Positions 22,917 to 33,212 of a DNA stretch of 39,798 bases are shown one piece after another. The stretch spans positions 1-39,798 of the forward strand of contig UZAE01000091.1 in assembly GCA_900617975.1 (NCBI GenBank). Reading direction: 5' to 3'. Under the pieces are notes generated by a model. That model did not search any database. It was not told where the DNA came from and was given only the letters and a program-made list of their open reading frames with translations. Source of the DNA: Rodentolepis nana (taxonomy: Eukaryota; Platyhelminthes; Cestoda; Cyclophyllidea; Hymenolepididae). The position numbers and the translations under genes are program-made. Every line of letters starts with the position of its first letter. Position 1 is the stretch's first letter.

Positions 22917-23633
22917 TTAGGACATATCACCCATAATAGCAGCTAGGTTTGTAATAGAGGGATATTTGGTGATAATAGGTGTGAGACAGGAAAAGTACTT
23001 AGAATAAGCTGAAAATGTTCGGAAGTAGGCGGCGACAAGGCAGTCAACTTTGCCGGCCTTAGTTCGATTGAATATATAATGTCCTTCGGTGAGCAAACTG
23101 GAAATATTTTTGCAAGCAGCATCAAAGCGGTTAAGAACTTCACCAGTGTCTTCAGAAGACCAGCCAGTAGACGACTTCAAATATTTAATAATTGATTTTT
23201 GCTGACGTTTAAAATAGTAGATATTTAAGGGCCAAGGATAAAGTGAAGCGAAGTGATTTCTTGTGCAACGTTCTCCGTTAGACTCAATCCAAGTAAGGTA
23301 GAGTGTCAGATTTCTCAAAAGATCAGCAACCCAGAAGAAAAATATGTGATGTGTGTTCTTTCGTTCCAGCACATCAGCGTCGGTTTCAACTTTCGGCTCA
23401 TCTCTAAATGCTTTTAGATTAAAAACCATTGACATATAACCAGAAACCAAATTTCCATTAATATTTGATACGGGGAGAAGACCATCTGGAGATGCGAAGT
23501 AAGCATTTCTTGAGTACCGGACATTATAATCGTACGTCTTTAATCTTAAGTATTTAAGACACGCCGAAAGAGTTGCTTGGTCATTCGGAAGTGAGTAATC
23601 CTCTGGGGTCGAAACGATCTCCACGGTCCTCAT
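22917..23633 (-). CDS. MTX2: Metaxin-2, mitochondrial outer-membrane import/sorting protein
   Basis: Metaxin-2 is a cytosol-facing partner of metaxin-1 and the SAM50 beta-barrel assembly complex, with glutathione-transferase-like folds. The 238-aa product (human 263) is encoded by one uninterrupted frame. Residues ~20-75 form the metaxin N-terminal thioredoxin-like part, with NAYFASPDGLLPV aligning to the NAEYMSPSGKVPF site. The C-terminal part has LYLTWIES, then LYPWPLNIYYFKRQQ, the signature Y/SPYPWPLN segment of metaxin-2, and later YIFNRTKAGKVDCLVAAYF, matching the conserved YFFN..PTELDALVF. No mitochondrial presequence or obvious terminal anchor is visible, as is usual for metaxin-2. It is the first gene of the minus-strand cluster and stops 122 bp before the ANAPC4 start. 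It faces the LEM-domain gene across 526 bp. Lack of introns is odd beside its intron-rich neighbours. Confidence 0.93.
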   Translation of the reverse strand: MRTVEIVSTPEDYSLPNDQATLSACLKYLRLKTYDYNVRYSRNAYFASPDGLLPVSNINGNLVSGYMSMVFNLKAFRDEPKVETDADVLERKNTHHIFFFWVADLLRNLTLYLTWIESNGERCTRNHFASLYPWPLNIYYFKRQQKSIIKYLKSSTGWSSEDTGEVLNRFDAACKNISSLLTEGHYIFNRTKAGKVDCLVAAYFRTFSAYSKYFSCLTPIITKYPSITNLAAIMGDMS

Positions 23634-24159
23634 TTCGGAGTATTAAGAAATAACACTTAGATAGTATTTGCAAGTCAACCAATAGGAACAAAATTGTTCA
23701 AAATAATACAAGCTTATAATTAATTTTGGAATAAATAAAGATATAATCATGTTCGACTCCGTACTAACGCAAGTTATCAGGAATAAAATTACATAAACAA
23801 GTGATAAATGTGACTTTTGTAAGTATTTAAAAAGTATTCATTCAAGCCGAATTTACCAAACAGTAAGTTTTCATATGCTAGATAAAAAAATTATTACATC
23901 GTTCATAAAGATTCAAATAAGTATGTAAAACATTAAAAGCCTATCCTTCCACATAAAATTTGAGAATGTCATTAAATATAACAAAGAGAAGAGATTCATT
24001 AGGATCAGTCAACTCGTTAATTATTATTATTATTACGATTTCTTTCATTCGGAATTACATTTATTTCGCATTTGTATCGACTTTAATAAATTTGTGTTTT
24101 AAAAGACTGCGTCAATTTGAAAAATTGGGATTTCTTGCATTTGTTTCAATTTTGGGATT
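23634..24159. promoter_or_regulatory. Divergent intergenic region, presumed shared promoter of MTX2 and the LEM-domain gene
   Basis: 526 bp separate two genes read outwards in opposite directions. The sequence is very AT-rich with no CpG-dense core that I can see. A 104-codon frame starting at 23960 runs through it into the LEM gene but out of frame with it, so I treat that as chance. A bidirectional promoter is an inference from layout. Confidence 0.45.
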
Positions 24160-25392
24160 ATGGATATTACAGATGAGGAATTACGGAAACAATTGGCAAA
24201 TTATATGGATAATGTTCCACCAGTCACAGGTTAGGGAAAAGCTTTTGATTTATTGTTGTAGGATCAACTCGTGATGTTCTGAAACTTAAACTGGCTAAAT
24301 ATGTGTCGTCAGAAAATACTTCAAAAAGGTATTCCTTGTTATTTGGATTTACTTTTTTTAGTTCTTCTGCTAATGTAGAAAAGGATGTGGAAAAGCGCGC
24401 TTCAAGGTAAGTGACCGAATATTTATTATCTCTTTTATTTAAATCCTGCTTTTGTCATTGTTTATTTGTAGGCGTCAAACTTTCGCTTCATCTACTAGTT
24501 CACCCAAAACCAGCAATGCTGTTGAAAGTGAAGTTTCGAATTCTCCAGTGGAGCAAGCTTCTGACAAACGCCGTAAGACCATCAGTGTTCCACCTCGATC
24601 TGCTTCACCAGAGGAACTTCAGGATGATTTCCTTCATAATTCTCCTATTTCTGAGCGCTCACCCGAGTTGTCTCAAAGTTCTCCTCAAGCTCCCAGAGCT
24701 TCGTTCTCTCGGTCATCTCTCAATAAATCTCGTAACGGCGAATCTATTCTTTATGAAGATGATAATTATCGTGTTCGCTACTTCCCCTCTTCTGAAATGC
24801 CGGAATATCCAGGTGGTGTACCGGTTTTCCGACGACGTTCACTTCATCCTCTTAATGATAAAGAGGATACCTCTAATCCCTATGAGGAATTCTACATTCG
24901 TTCGCCTCGTTTGCAAGCTAAAATTGATGCGGAGCGCATTATCTCTCGTGTCATGTCAGGAAACGGTACTTCACACCCTGACATGTATTATCGCGGTAAA
25001 AACTCTCGCGGCAATTTATTTCCTCCAAGTGGTCGTAGGTCACTACTCAAAATACCCTCTATGCATTCTATTATGGACTTCTTCTCTAGTGTCATTCTTG
25101 GTCTTTGCGCTCTTCTTCTATCTCCATTTGCCTTGGTTCGTTGTGCATCTTGTAAGTTGTCTTTTGAAAATCGTTTTTAATTTCTTTATTATGTTATTTA
25201 GCTTTTCTTTTTTCAGCCCATATCTGCTCAGCCGTCGGTTGCAAAACCCTGTCTGTCCTTTGTCTCGTCTGCATTCTGGTCGCTTTGACAATCTTCTTCA
25301 TTTTTTCCGATCCCTTCTACCGTAATCCCGTGGCAGAATTTGCTGATCGTCTCTCAGGCCCTCTCGCTTCATTTATGCAAACGAAAAATTAA
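24160..25392 (+). CDS. LEM-domain inner nuclear membrane protein (emerin/LAP2/LEM2-like)
   Basis: LEM proteins tie chromatin, through BAF, to the nuclear lamina. Five exons join in phase: 24160-24229, 24262-24328, 24362-24406, 24472-25151 and 25217-25392, giving 345 aa. The first two exons encode a 40-residue LEM domain starting MDITDEELRKQLANY, then VPPVTGSTRDVLKLKLAKYV, where PVTGSTR matches the conserved P-I/V-x-x-S/T-T-R loop. A long Ser/Arg/Pro-rich middle follows, likely nucleoplasmic. The C-terminus has two hydrophobic segments (SVILGLCALLLSPFAL and LSVLCLVCILVALTIFFIF) that fit membrane anchoring. I see no winged-helix MSC domain as in full LEM2/MAN1, and human emerin has only one segment, so I do not assign a symbol. 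Introns 1 and 2 are only 32 and 33 bp. The start is the first ATG in the LEM frame. Confidence 0.88.
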
Positions 25393-27809
25393 ACTTATGC
25401 TCTGCGGAGTTATAGTTGGATCATGTTATTTATGATAACATTTTGTGTGCTTTTTGTGAAAAGTTACGAGTTTTCATTTCCCTCTTGTAATTCACTTTTT
25501 AATAATATACGGTAAAGTAATGTTTGACGTTACTGTTACTTTGATGTATTACAAGATATTACTATTACAGTTCCATTAAGATTACTAGCTAAGTTTAAGA
25601 GCCTAATTTAGATGTACTGTTTACTCAGATATTTTTGCTAACGAAATACTGCAATATATCTTCAACTAGAGTTTTGAAAAGGGGGATCTCCATCCCGTTG
25701 ATATAAGTGGGTAGAACGCGGATGTAGAATTGCTACCTTTGGTCTGTTGCGGTATACAAATACGCCGATAATTCGGACGGTTTTCACCAACAATGGAGGT
25801 ACGTGCATTCGTAAGCCAGAATAATTTCGTGTTTTGGCATGTGAATGCTACAATTGATGGTAGCTTCTTTTTATGCTTGTTCTCTTTGGAGCACTGACTC
25901 AAGGAATTCAGTGACGGGTGTGTTGAAACGCCTCGTTTTTAATGCTACTAGCAACTCCTACCCATTTTGAGGCGTTATCAAACACTCACTGTAGCTGCTC
26001 TGATGAAAAATCCAAGTTCCACCATTAATCTATTATTAGGCACCACACTGAAGAGTATCAAAACCGCTGCCTCTTTCTTCACAGATGAGACCACTAACCT
26101 CAAGCTGTATTAAAATTTTGACTAAACCCTGAGCGCTCTCTAGTGTTAACTTTGCAGTCAAGCTCACTTAAACGTGGTCATCATAATGCCTTTGTGACTA
26201 ATTCTACCGTATTTCGTGTTGTCGCGTTGATGGTAAATTTTTGGAACCCTATTCAATGTAACTGCATAGCATACCATTCTTAAGTGTAATTTAAGTGAAT
26301 AGATCTTAAAAACGTCAAGCAATACAGTAAAGCATTTTCAGAGTAAATTGGCAACAAGAAATCAAGAATATGCTAGTATAGTTAGTGATACTTGCTTTGC
26401 CATAATTCTCTTACATATTGCATATTCCTGAAATTTTAGCAATCTTTGAAAACTGCAAGATTATTCCAATTAAAAGCTCTGGGAGGGATACTTTCGCCAA
26501 CTTTCATCAATTTACTTCTTTGAGACAAACACCTTATTCCACTGCCATATTTAGTTGGTCTCTGAAGTACGTAGTCATGAAAATGTGAGTGGAAACCGAT
26601 ACACGGGCTCGTTTAAGCCTCAAAATACCTCAAGCCACGAAGAATAAAAGGTAGGGACCTGGATCGTGACTCGAGATGAAGGGAACTTCAAAATCCACAA
26701 GTCTAAAAACTTAAAAGTTCAATTTTTTTTCCCTAATTCGTGCAGTTGGGACTAAATGTGGCCGAAGTTAGCCCTTCTAACACGAAATTGTCCGAAATTC
26801 GGCCCTGGCATCTTCTCTGACCTGAGAAGTAAATGCTACCAGTAAAACATGCTCTAAAATGGCACTCGTTCACTTACTAAAACGATATTAGTTTGAGTGA
26901 CAATTTTCTAGGCTTTATGTCTTATTGATGAGAATTGACTCTATGAAGTCTGAGATCACTGATTCGATGGCTACTTTATCCGTGAGCAGAATGACCCATC
27001 ACAACTTTTAGGTCTGGCTCATAAAAGATTGCCTAAATATTAATTGCCATCAAGGGGTACAATAACGCTTTTCTCCTCCCCCTCCAACCCCAGCTCTTCC
27101 AAAAGGGAATTCTCCAAAACCCCTCCCAATTGTGCTTTTTGAGCTGTCAGTCGCTATATTCTCTTTAATATTTCTTCGTTAACAATGCAATTTTGTATCT
27201 CCGTACTCTCTAGTTTAATATAAAAGATAAGATATAGCCAAAGACAACAAACGACTCATGGGTCATTGCAATATCGCATAGATTGGGATCATTTCGTCAA
27301 AAGATCCTGATATGTTAATTAAAATTGCCTTTGAAATGAAACTCAATTGAGGAAGTTAACTAGAGCCTGCTAATATTCATTCCCAAACTAGCGTTAACGC
27401 ATTCCATATCTTTATCACTTTCTCAATTTTTTGCCAGAGTCAAGGGATTAATCAATTTGAGCTTCAAACTTGACTTTTTCAGAACCTTCCGCCTACTTAA
27501 ATAAATATATGCAGAATAGCAAGTAGAAGATGTCCACAAGATACATCGATTTTTCTTGCTTTTTCCCCAAAGCACTTTTTTGCATACATGAGAAAATAAG
27601 CACAATAACGTGCGCGCGCGCACACATGCGCAATCGAAAATCGATAAAATATATGCAGCATAGGTATGTGTGTTTGTGAGTATCACAGATGATAATGGAC
27701 AGGCAGGCGGGCAGGCAGGTAGAAGGACAGATAAGTAAATAGACACAAAGAGGGATAATAAGGCATTTCAAGAATAAGTAGTAGGTATTAAAAAATTCCC
27801 AAGAGCAAA
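25393..27809. other. Gene-free region between the LEM-domain gene and the Ser/Pro-rich gene
   Basis: The left part should hold the LEM gene 3' UTR. A minus frame at 25666-25902 is richer in GC than its flanks and might be a decayed mobile-element fragment, but I recognise no domain. At 27610-27631 there is an alternating purine-pyrimidine GCGCGC/CACACA run. At 27696-27722 there is a GGCA-type tetranucleotide run. The two frames read there (27423-27771) are low-complexity translations. Confidence 0.5.
27610..27631. repeat. Alternating purine-pyrimidine tract (CG/CA)
   Basis: CGTGCGCGCGCGCACACATG is a short alternating tract with Z-DNA potential. It is conspicuous in such AT-rich surroundings. 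Confidence 0.7.
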
Positions 27810-30800
27810 TTAGTGTTTGGCATTACTTTTGCGATTGTTGGAGCGGAAGAGAGAACCACGACGCTTGAATGCTGATTTCAGACCACCAAAAATTTTATTC
27901 GAGTGTTTTGACCCACTGTTCCCACTTTTCTCAGTCAGCTCTTCGACAACTGCATCTCCTAATGGTGTCCCTGGACAAAGAGGTGTTGACGGGGGTGTAG
28001 GTTCATAGTAAATTGGCTCGGTTAGTGATGGGGAGAAGATATGACCATTGCTTGATGTGTTCTTTCGACGTGAATCAATGAGTGTCGGTATTGATCTGCG
28101 ACCCTAGAGGCAAATGAAGCTGGTCTATTAATCAATTCTTAAAATATCAGTGAATTGAAGATAATGACTACTTCTAAACGTTCCTCAGAGTTAATTATTT
28201 CCAAAATTATATTTTAAAAAGGTTTTAATTCCTTTTGATTAACGTTAATATTATTTCCTGTCTGACTAAAAGCATTCCTCTTTCAATCAGCATTATCATT
28301 GGTGTCAGAAATTGAGTATCAAGATTTTGTTATACAGGCACTTTATCTCCTCGTCAGCCCAGGGGAAACCCCATGATAGGGCATTTGCATGTATTCGCCG
28401 TGCGACTTCACACCATAAATTTGTCGTAATTATCCTATTACAATGATATTAATATATCTCTGCCCAAACTAATTCAAAATGAAATACCTATCATCACAAT
28501 TGCCGAAATTCCAATCATGTGAAGCAATCCTAATAGGAACAACAATAAAGGAGGAAACAGAGAGTTCGTCGAATCGAAGTAGACAGAAATGCAGTTAGCT
28601 CGTCTTTTAGCGCTAAATAGATACACTTCACCATGTCATACCCTTGCAGCATAATAAATTTAAACCGCCTGTCATTGGCACTAATTCAAAATTATGTTCC
28701 AAAATCGTTCACTTGCTCCATATTTAAGCCGAATTGTGTCATTATCCTCGTTATATGGGCCACTCAAAGAAGGCGACACAATTCCAGCTGCTGCAACAGA
28801 AGCAGAAATCGTTGAAACATCGGAAGGTCCATTCATAATCTCTACAATCTCCGATCTCAGTGCTTCAGTACGTTGATTTGTCGGCAAACAAACCCCTCTA
28901 CCTGTTGACGGCGTCCATCCTAGACCCGATCGATATTGTGGTAGCGTAGAAGTTGGGTAACCAGAGTGAATTGATGAGCCCACCTTCCATTTATATGGAC
29001 CTAAAAAACAAAGAAAGTTAAATAATTAATTCTACTTATTAAGCTTTCAGTAAAATAGGTGTAGCTAAGATTTACACAAAAACGAGGCTGACAATGTTCC
29101 GCACGTTGAAATCTATGGTATATACATAATTACGTGATTGCCTTCAACCCACCAAAAAGTACGGTTCTGTAATTTGAATATGTGTTTGCTTCTATGCGAG
29201 TGTATTCCTCTACTTAAGCAATCATTGCCACATTGTACGCAAGTGCTTATTTGATTTTTCACATATAAGACCAAGAACAAGCCAATTCTCGAATTCGTAG
29301 GTAAACAAAAAACGAAAGTCTATCCAAAAAATCCGAAATCATAATAGAAAATATGGTAGAAGGCTACTATTACATCATATCCAAGTTTAAGAGTCACTGG
29401 GGATATATATTTCCTCTTTCGAATGAGGATTTCCAAAATTATCGAATCTGGAACGATTGGCCAGGGAAACCTAACCAATCATTCCACTTTGCTTATCAAA
29501 ATGTGGAAATAAATTAGAAAATAGTTCCAAAGGGACATTGGAAACCCAGTTCCAAAGCGTCTTTAGGAAGAGTAAAGAAATATATATAAAAGAACAGCGA
29601 AGACTCAGTGACAGAAATAATTTTAGTAGGTAAAATCCTAGTTTATGCCCCAAGAACAGATATTTGGATTGCTTGCGAAATAAAAACATTTCAAGAGAAA
29701 TCGACCAGTCTCGTTTTTTCATAATTTAAAAGAAGCTTACCATGTATTCGGACAATGAGAACCTGAACGTCGCGATTTCAAACATTGAGTTTCAATCCCA
29801 ACTTTTTAAGTTATTTTTAAATAACAACAGCATTTGAAGATATCGATTGGCATTTCCTTATAAACTCACTAAAAAAGTCAAAACGACAGACAGAACTCAT
29901 AATAATCTAATACTTCTAATAGGTTGCATTGAAAATCTAAAATAATATCTGACAGCCGTTAATCTTTGGAAAGAATTAAATAGTCCAACTAAAGCTTTTG
30001 TTTTAACTTTGACGTAATTACAATAGGGGAGGAATAAGATGGAAAAATGGTTTGAAATTTTTAGGCAAATGCATACAGATTGAACAGTGCTACTTTAAAT
30101 AATACCACTTTCCTAGGGCTATATGTTAACATATTGCCCCAACCAAAATTTCAAACTCGAGTATTCCTTTATCTTCACTACGCATTCAATGAATGGTTTC
30201 CGCACACTCTACTGAAAATTGCCGATTAAATAGTCATATTAATATTATCATAATAACCCCCTTACGTACTTAACATGCCCATAAAGTAGGGCGTCATAAA
30301 AAGGGATTACATTAATTTGTTTTTAAAAAAAAACAAATTTACTTTTTTTCTTCAGAGAGGCTCTTTTGAGTCATCCTTCTGTCAAAGACGAATGTTAGAA
30401 AAATATATAAGTAGGATTAGTTGGTGATTTAAAAAATTTCAAACCAGCTCTTCATTGAACAACTAGTTATTTTCAATAATTAATTTTAAGGAAAAAATTT
30501 ATGAAGTCCAACTCACTCAAAGACGGTGATGCGCATTTAACGCTTTGACACTCTAATTGGATCGGTTCCTCGTAGACAGGCTCATACGCATCCTCTTGAG
30601 GAGTTTCCACAGCATATCCCATTCTTCTGACCGCCAATTTGTCAGGAATCGGTGTGAAGGTGGACGCCACTTCTACAATCTTCTCAGGCGATGTTGGTGG
30701 GGTGTCCGAACACGAGCGAAAAAGGCCCCGCTGTGGACGAAAATCAATAACTCCTCGATCGGTAGATGAGGAAGTGTAGGATGTGATGAGTGAAGAGAGC

Positions 30801-31828
30801 GTTAAACTAGCTATGGAAGCTGTGGAAGGCGTAGCTGGAGAAGATGGCGAAGAGGGAGCCGGACGACTGGCTGGGGATGGTGGAAAGATGATTGGTGGGG
30901 AAGAAGAAAAGACCAAGGTCGGTGCTTGGGGTCTGTGTGGACGATTTTGTCGAGTGATGGGATCAATTCCCTTTTGCTGAAATGGAAGGAGAGAGAGAGA
31001 ACCTAACTTAGTTAGCTGATCTCTTCCGCGGCTAATCCACTAACCAGTTCCTTAATGAATCTAGAAGGAGCTAATGAGTATTAAATGCGAACAACAAATA
31101 TATTCCAATACTTATTTGAACTCATAGCAATAATTGCAATTATATGCAATTCGCATTAATAGCAAATGGAGCAAATGCCTTATTTTCATAACTTGGTTTA
31201 ATGTCTCCCCACCCCCCAACCGTCCACAGGAGTACGTGAATGGCAACAAATGGTAGGAAATTATAGACCACGACTTCAATAAGTAAGTGCAACCAAAAAC
31301 TTTGGTAATTATTACCAGAATAGCCTTATTCCAGAGTGTTATGTCCCATTTAATAGACAATTACATAATCGAGGGCAAAATAGAAAACTTCGAAAGCTTA
31401 GTTGTCCAGTAATTTATAAGCCATTTGTCAACGTTCGAAATATGTTTTTTACAACCAACTCCTTAGCTTCATTTGGCCTTTGACCTAAAAGAAGGAAACA
31501 CTAGAGGGGGTAGGGGGTTGATAGGAAATGACTACAGATGTCATAAACAGGGGAGTCGTAAAAGAACTATTTTCTCAATTTACATAATAATTTTGCAGCA
31601 AATCAAAAAAAGTCTTACATTGACGGCTTCGTGGAAGAGTTCTCTGAATTCCTCGTAGTGTTCAGACAATTTCTCCTCTCTTTCGCCACTGCCTTGAGTC
31701 GAAGAGAGAGCAGAAAAGTGTGCAGGAGGGAGAGGAGAAGTAACTGCTGGCACCGAAGCAATGGAGGTTATGATCTCAGGAAATTGGAAACTGGCATCCA
31801 CGTAGTCCTCATCGCTGAATCCAGCCAT
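27810..31828 (-). CDS. Unrecognised Ser/Pro-rich cytoplasmic-type protein, four or more exons
   Basis: I do not recognise this gene. Exons 31619-31828, 30517-30976 and 28713-29000 (or to a stop at 28681) join in phase, and 27810-28103 is a likely terminal exon ending in TAA. The product starts MAGFSDEDYVDASFQFPEI. It then has an acidic/aromatic SEHYEEFRELFHEAVN helix and a Ser/Pro/Thr-rich stretch (PPIIFPPSPASRPAPSSPSS) with several S/T-P sites. An acidic YEPVYEEPIQLE motif follows, and the C-terminal exon has PTPPSTPLCPGTP and a basic KSAFKRRGSLFRS. No signal peptide or membrane segment is visible. The composition suggests a disordered, phosphorylated scaffold, which is inference. Exon 3 leaves phase 1 while the last exon needs phase 0, so a small exon is missing, a boundary is wrong or there are two transcript ends. 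A good acceptor (TTTCCTCTTACAG) lies 42 nt before the ATG, pointing to a 5' UTR intron or trans-splice site. Confidence 0.65.
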
Positions 31829-31870
31829 TGTAGCTGCACAGCAAGCGCTGTGTTTGTGTTGCTGAGATAC

Positions 31871-32720
31871 CTGTAAGAGGAAAAGAAACGATCAGCAAAG
31901 TTTTAAATATTTAGGACAAAGACCGTTCCCAATTGAAAATCCTGCAATATATATCATAACTTATGCATCAAACATGATATAACTACACTTAATAGATATG
32001 CAACCTAGATGGTGCCCGAAAATATGTGCTAACACGATATAACAAAGGAATCGTTTCAAATATGAACATTAGATTAAACCCTCTCCAAGGCTCTAATCAA
32101 AATAAAATTCTGAATTTGAAATCTGGAAATATTTTGTGAAGGGCATATGACGGTAACTGAGCTTGTCAGATCTCATTCACAAAAGAAAGTTTTGGAATGT
32201 GAGGATATGCTTGCAGACACCTCTCTCAGCCAATCAACAGTCGTGCTTATGCAACGTAGAATAAAATTGATTGTATTTAACACCTAAGCATGAGGGAAGT
32301 TGATCAACATACGTGATAAGCCTTTTTCAGCGTCATATGCTCTGCTGGCTATTTTCTATTCGCAGAAGCAACTTTTATACAAGGAAATTTTGCTAGAAGG
32401 GCTGACTAGGGTTTAGTCAGGCCTTACGTGTGATGATGTAGACACACGAAACAACCTTTACTCACTTACCTTCAGGAGGGTAATTCTACATTTAACTACT
32501 GCGTCAATCATATATTAATATATTCGCAATAAATAAGTGTCTTGAAGCGTTCTTTTTCCACGAGATAGAACTTTCTGCTTTAAGACTTGCTAGTCACCAT
32601 CCTAGTAATCAAAACGAATCAATGGATGGCCAACCGCGTCTTACGAAGTAATGATAATGATAATTATGCTTTAAGGGAAAAATTGATTAAAAGAGGATAT
32701 ATATAAATATTGTAATTTTG
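31871..32720. other. Gene-free stretch upstream of the Ser/Pro-rich gene
   Basis: It begins with the acceptor-like TTTCCTCTTACAG on minus (31871-31883), then AT-rich sequence. It probably contains promoter or 5' intron sequence. I see nothing more specific. Confidence 0.45.
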
Positions 32721-33212
32721 GGGTGTTCGATAGACTTACCTCCACGTGGTGCACCCTGGACAACGTATACTCATACGGCAAAAAAGTCAATCAACCGGCA
32801 GTTGACTTCTGACTTCAAAAAACCACCACCCCACCACTGTATGTCATATTCGACTACTTTCACAGTACTCACCCCCCACTCTATGCCATATTCGACTATT
32901 TCCACAGTACTCACCTTACTGTATGTCATATTCGACTACTTCCACAGTACTCACCTCATTGTATGTCATATTCGACTACTTTCACAGTACTCACCTCAAC
33001 CGTATGTCATATTCGACTACTTTCACAGTACTCACCTCACCATTTCTTCTACCTTTGTGCCTGTCTCTTATACATCTTTGAAACACTCTTCTGTCCCTCC
33101 CCCCTCTTAACTTTTTTTCACTTTGATTTTCCTCCCCTCTGTGAAGCCTGAAGTCAACTAAAGGGCTATTGATGACTGTCAAGACGCCTGCCATTTGATA
33201 TAAATAAATAAA
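32721..33212 (+). repeat. SINE-like repeat, copy 6, enlarged by an internal tandem expansion
   Basis: Plus-strand copy from GGGTGTTCGATAGACTTACC to a tail GATATAAATAAATAAATA. It is about 490 bp instead of ~320 because the internal TATGTCATATTCGACTACTT unit is present five times. The ends match other copies. The 130-codon frame across it (32718-33110) repeats the same peptide and is a repeat translation. Confidence 0.93.
32839..33043 (+). repeat. Five-unit 40-42 bp tandem repeat inside a SINE-like copy
   Basis: Unit starts, taken at the ATGTCATATTCGAC motif, are at 32841, 32883 (ATGCC variant), 32923, 32963 and 33004. Each unit continues to ...CCACAGTACTCACC with small changes. Other copies of the family have the unit once. 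Confidence 0.93.

Noticed and set aside
24411..25325. 304-codon hydrophobic plus-strand frame
   Set aside because: It is a shifted frame over exon 4 of the LEM-domain gene and runs through its introns. The phase-consistent LEM model explains the sequence better.
27423..27771. Two Cys-rich minus-strand frames
   Set aside because: They cover low-complexity GGCA, GT and CG repeat tracts; the Cys content comes from the repeat.
29471..29722. Hydrophobic 83-codon minus frame
   Set aside because: It falls in an intron of the Ser/Pro-rich gene and has no splice-site support.
32839..33043. CRISPR-like regular spacing
   Set aside because: The units are contiguous tandem repeats without unique spacers, and the genome is eukaryotic.
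32718..33151. 130- and 62-codon frames with a repeated peptide
   Set aside because: They are produced by the 40-42 bp tandem expansion within a repeat copy.
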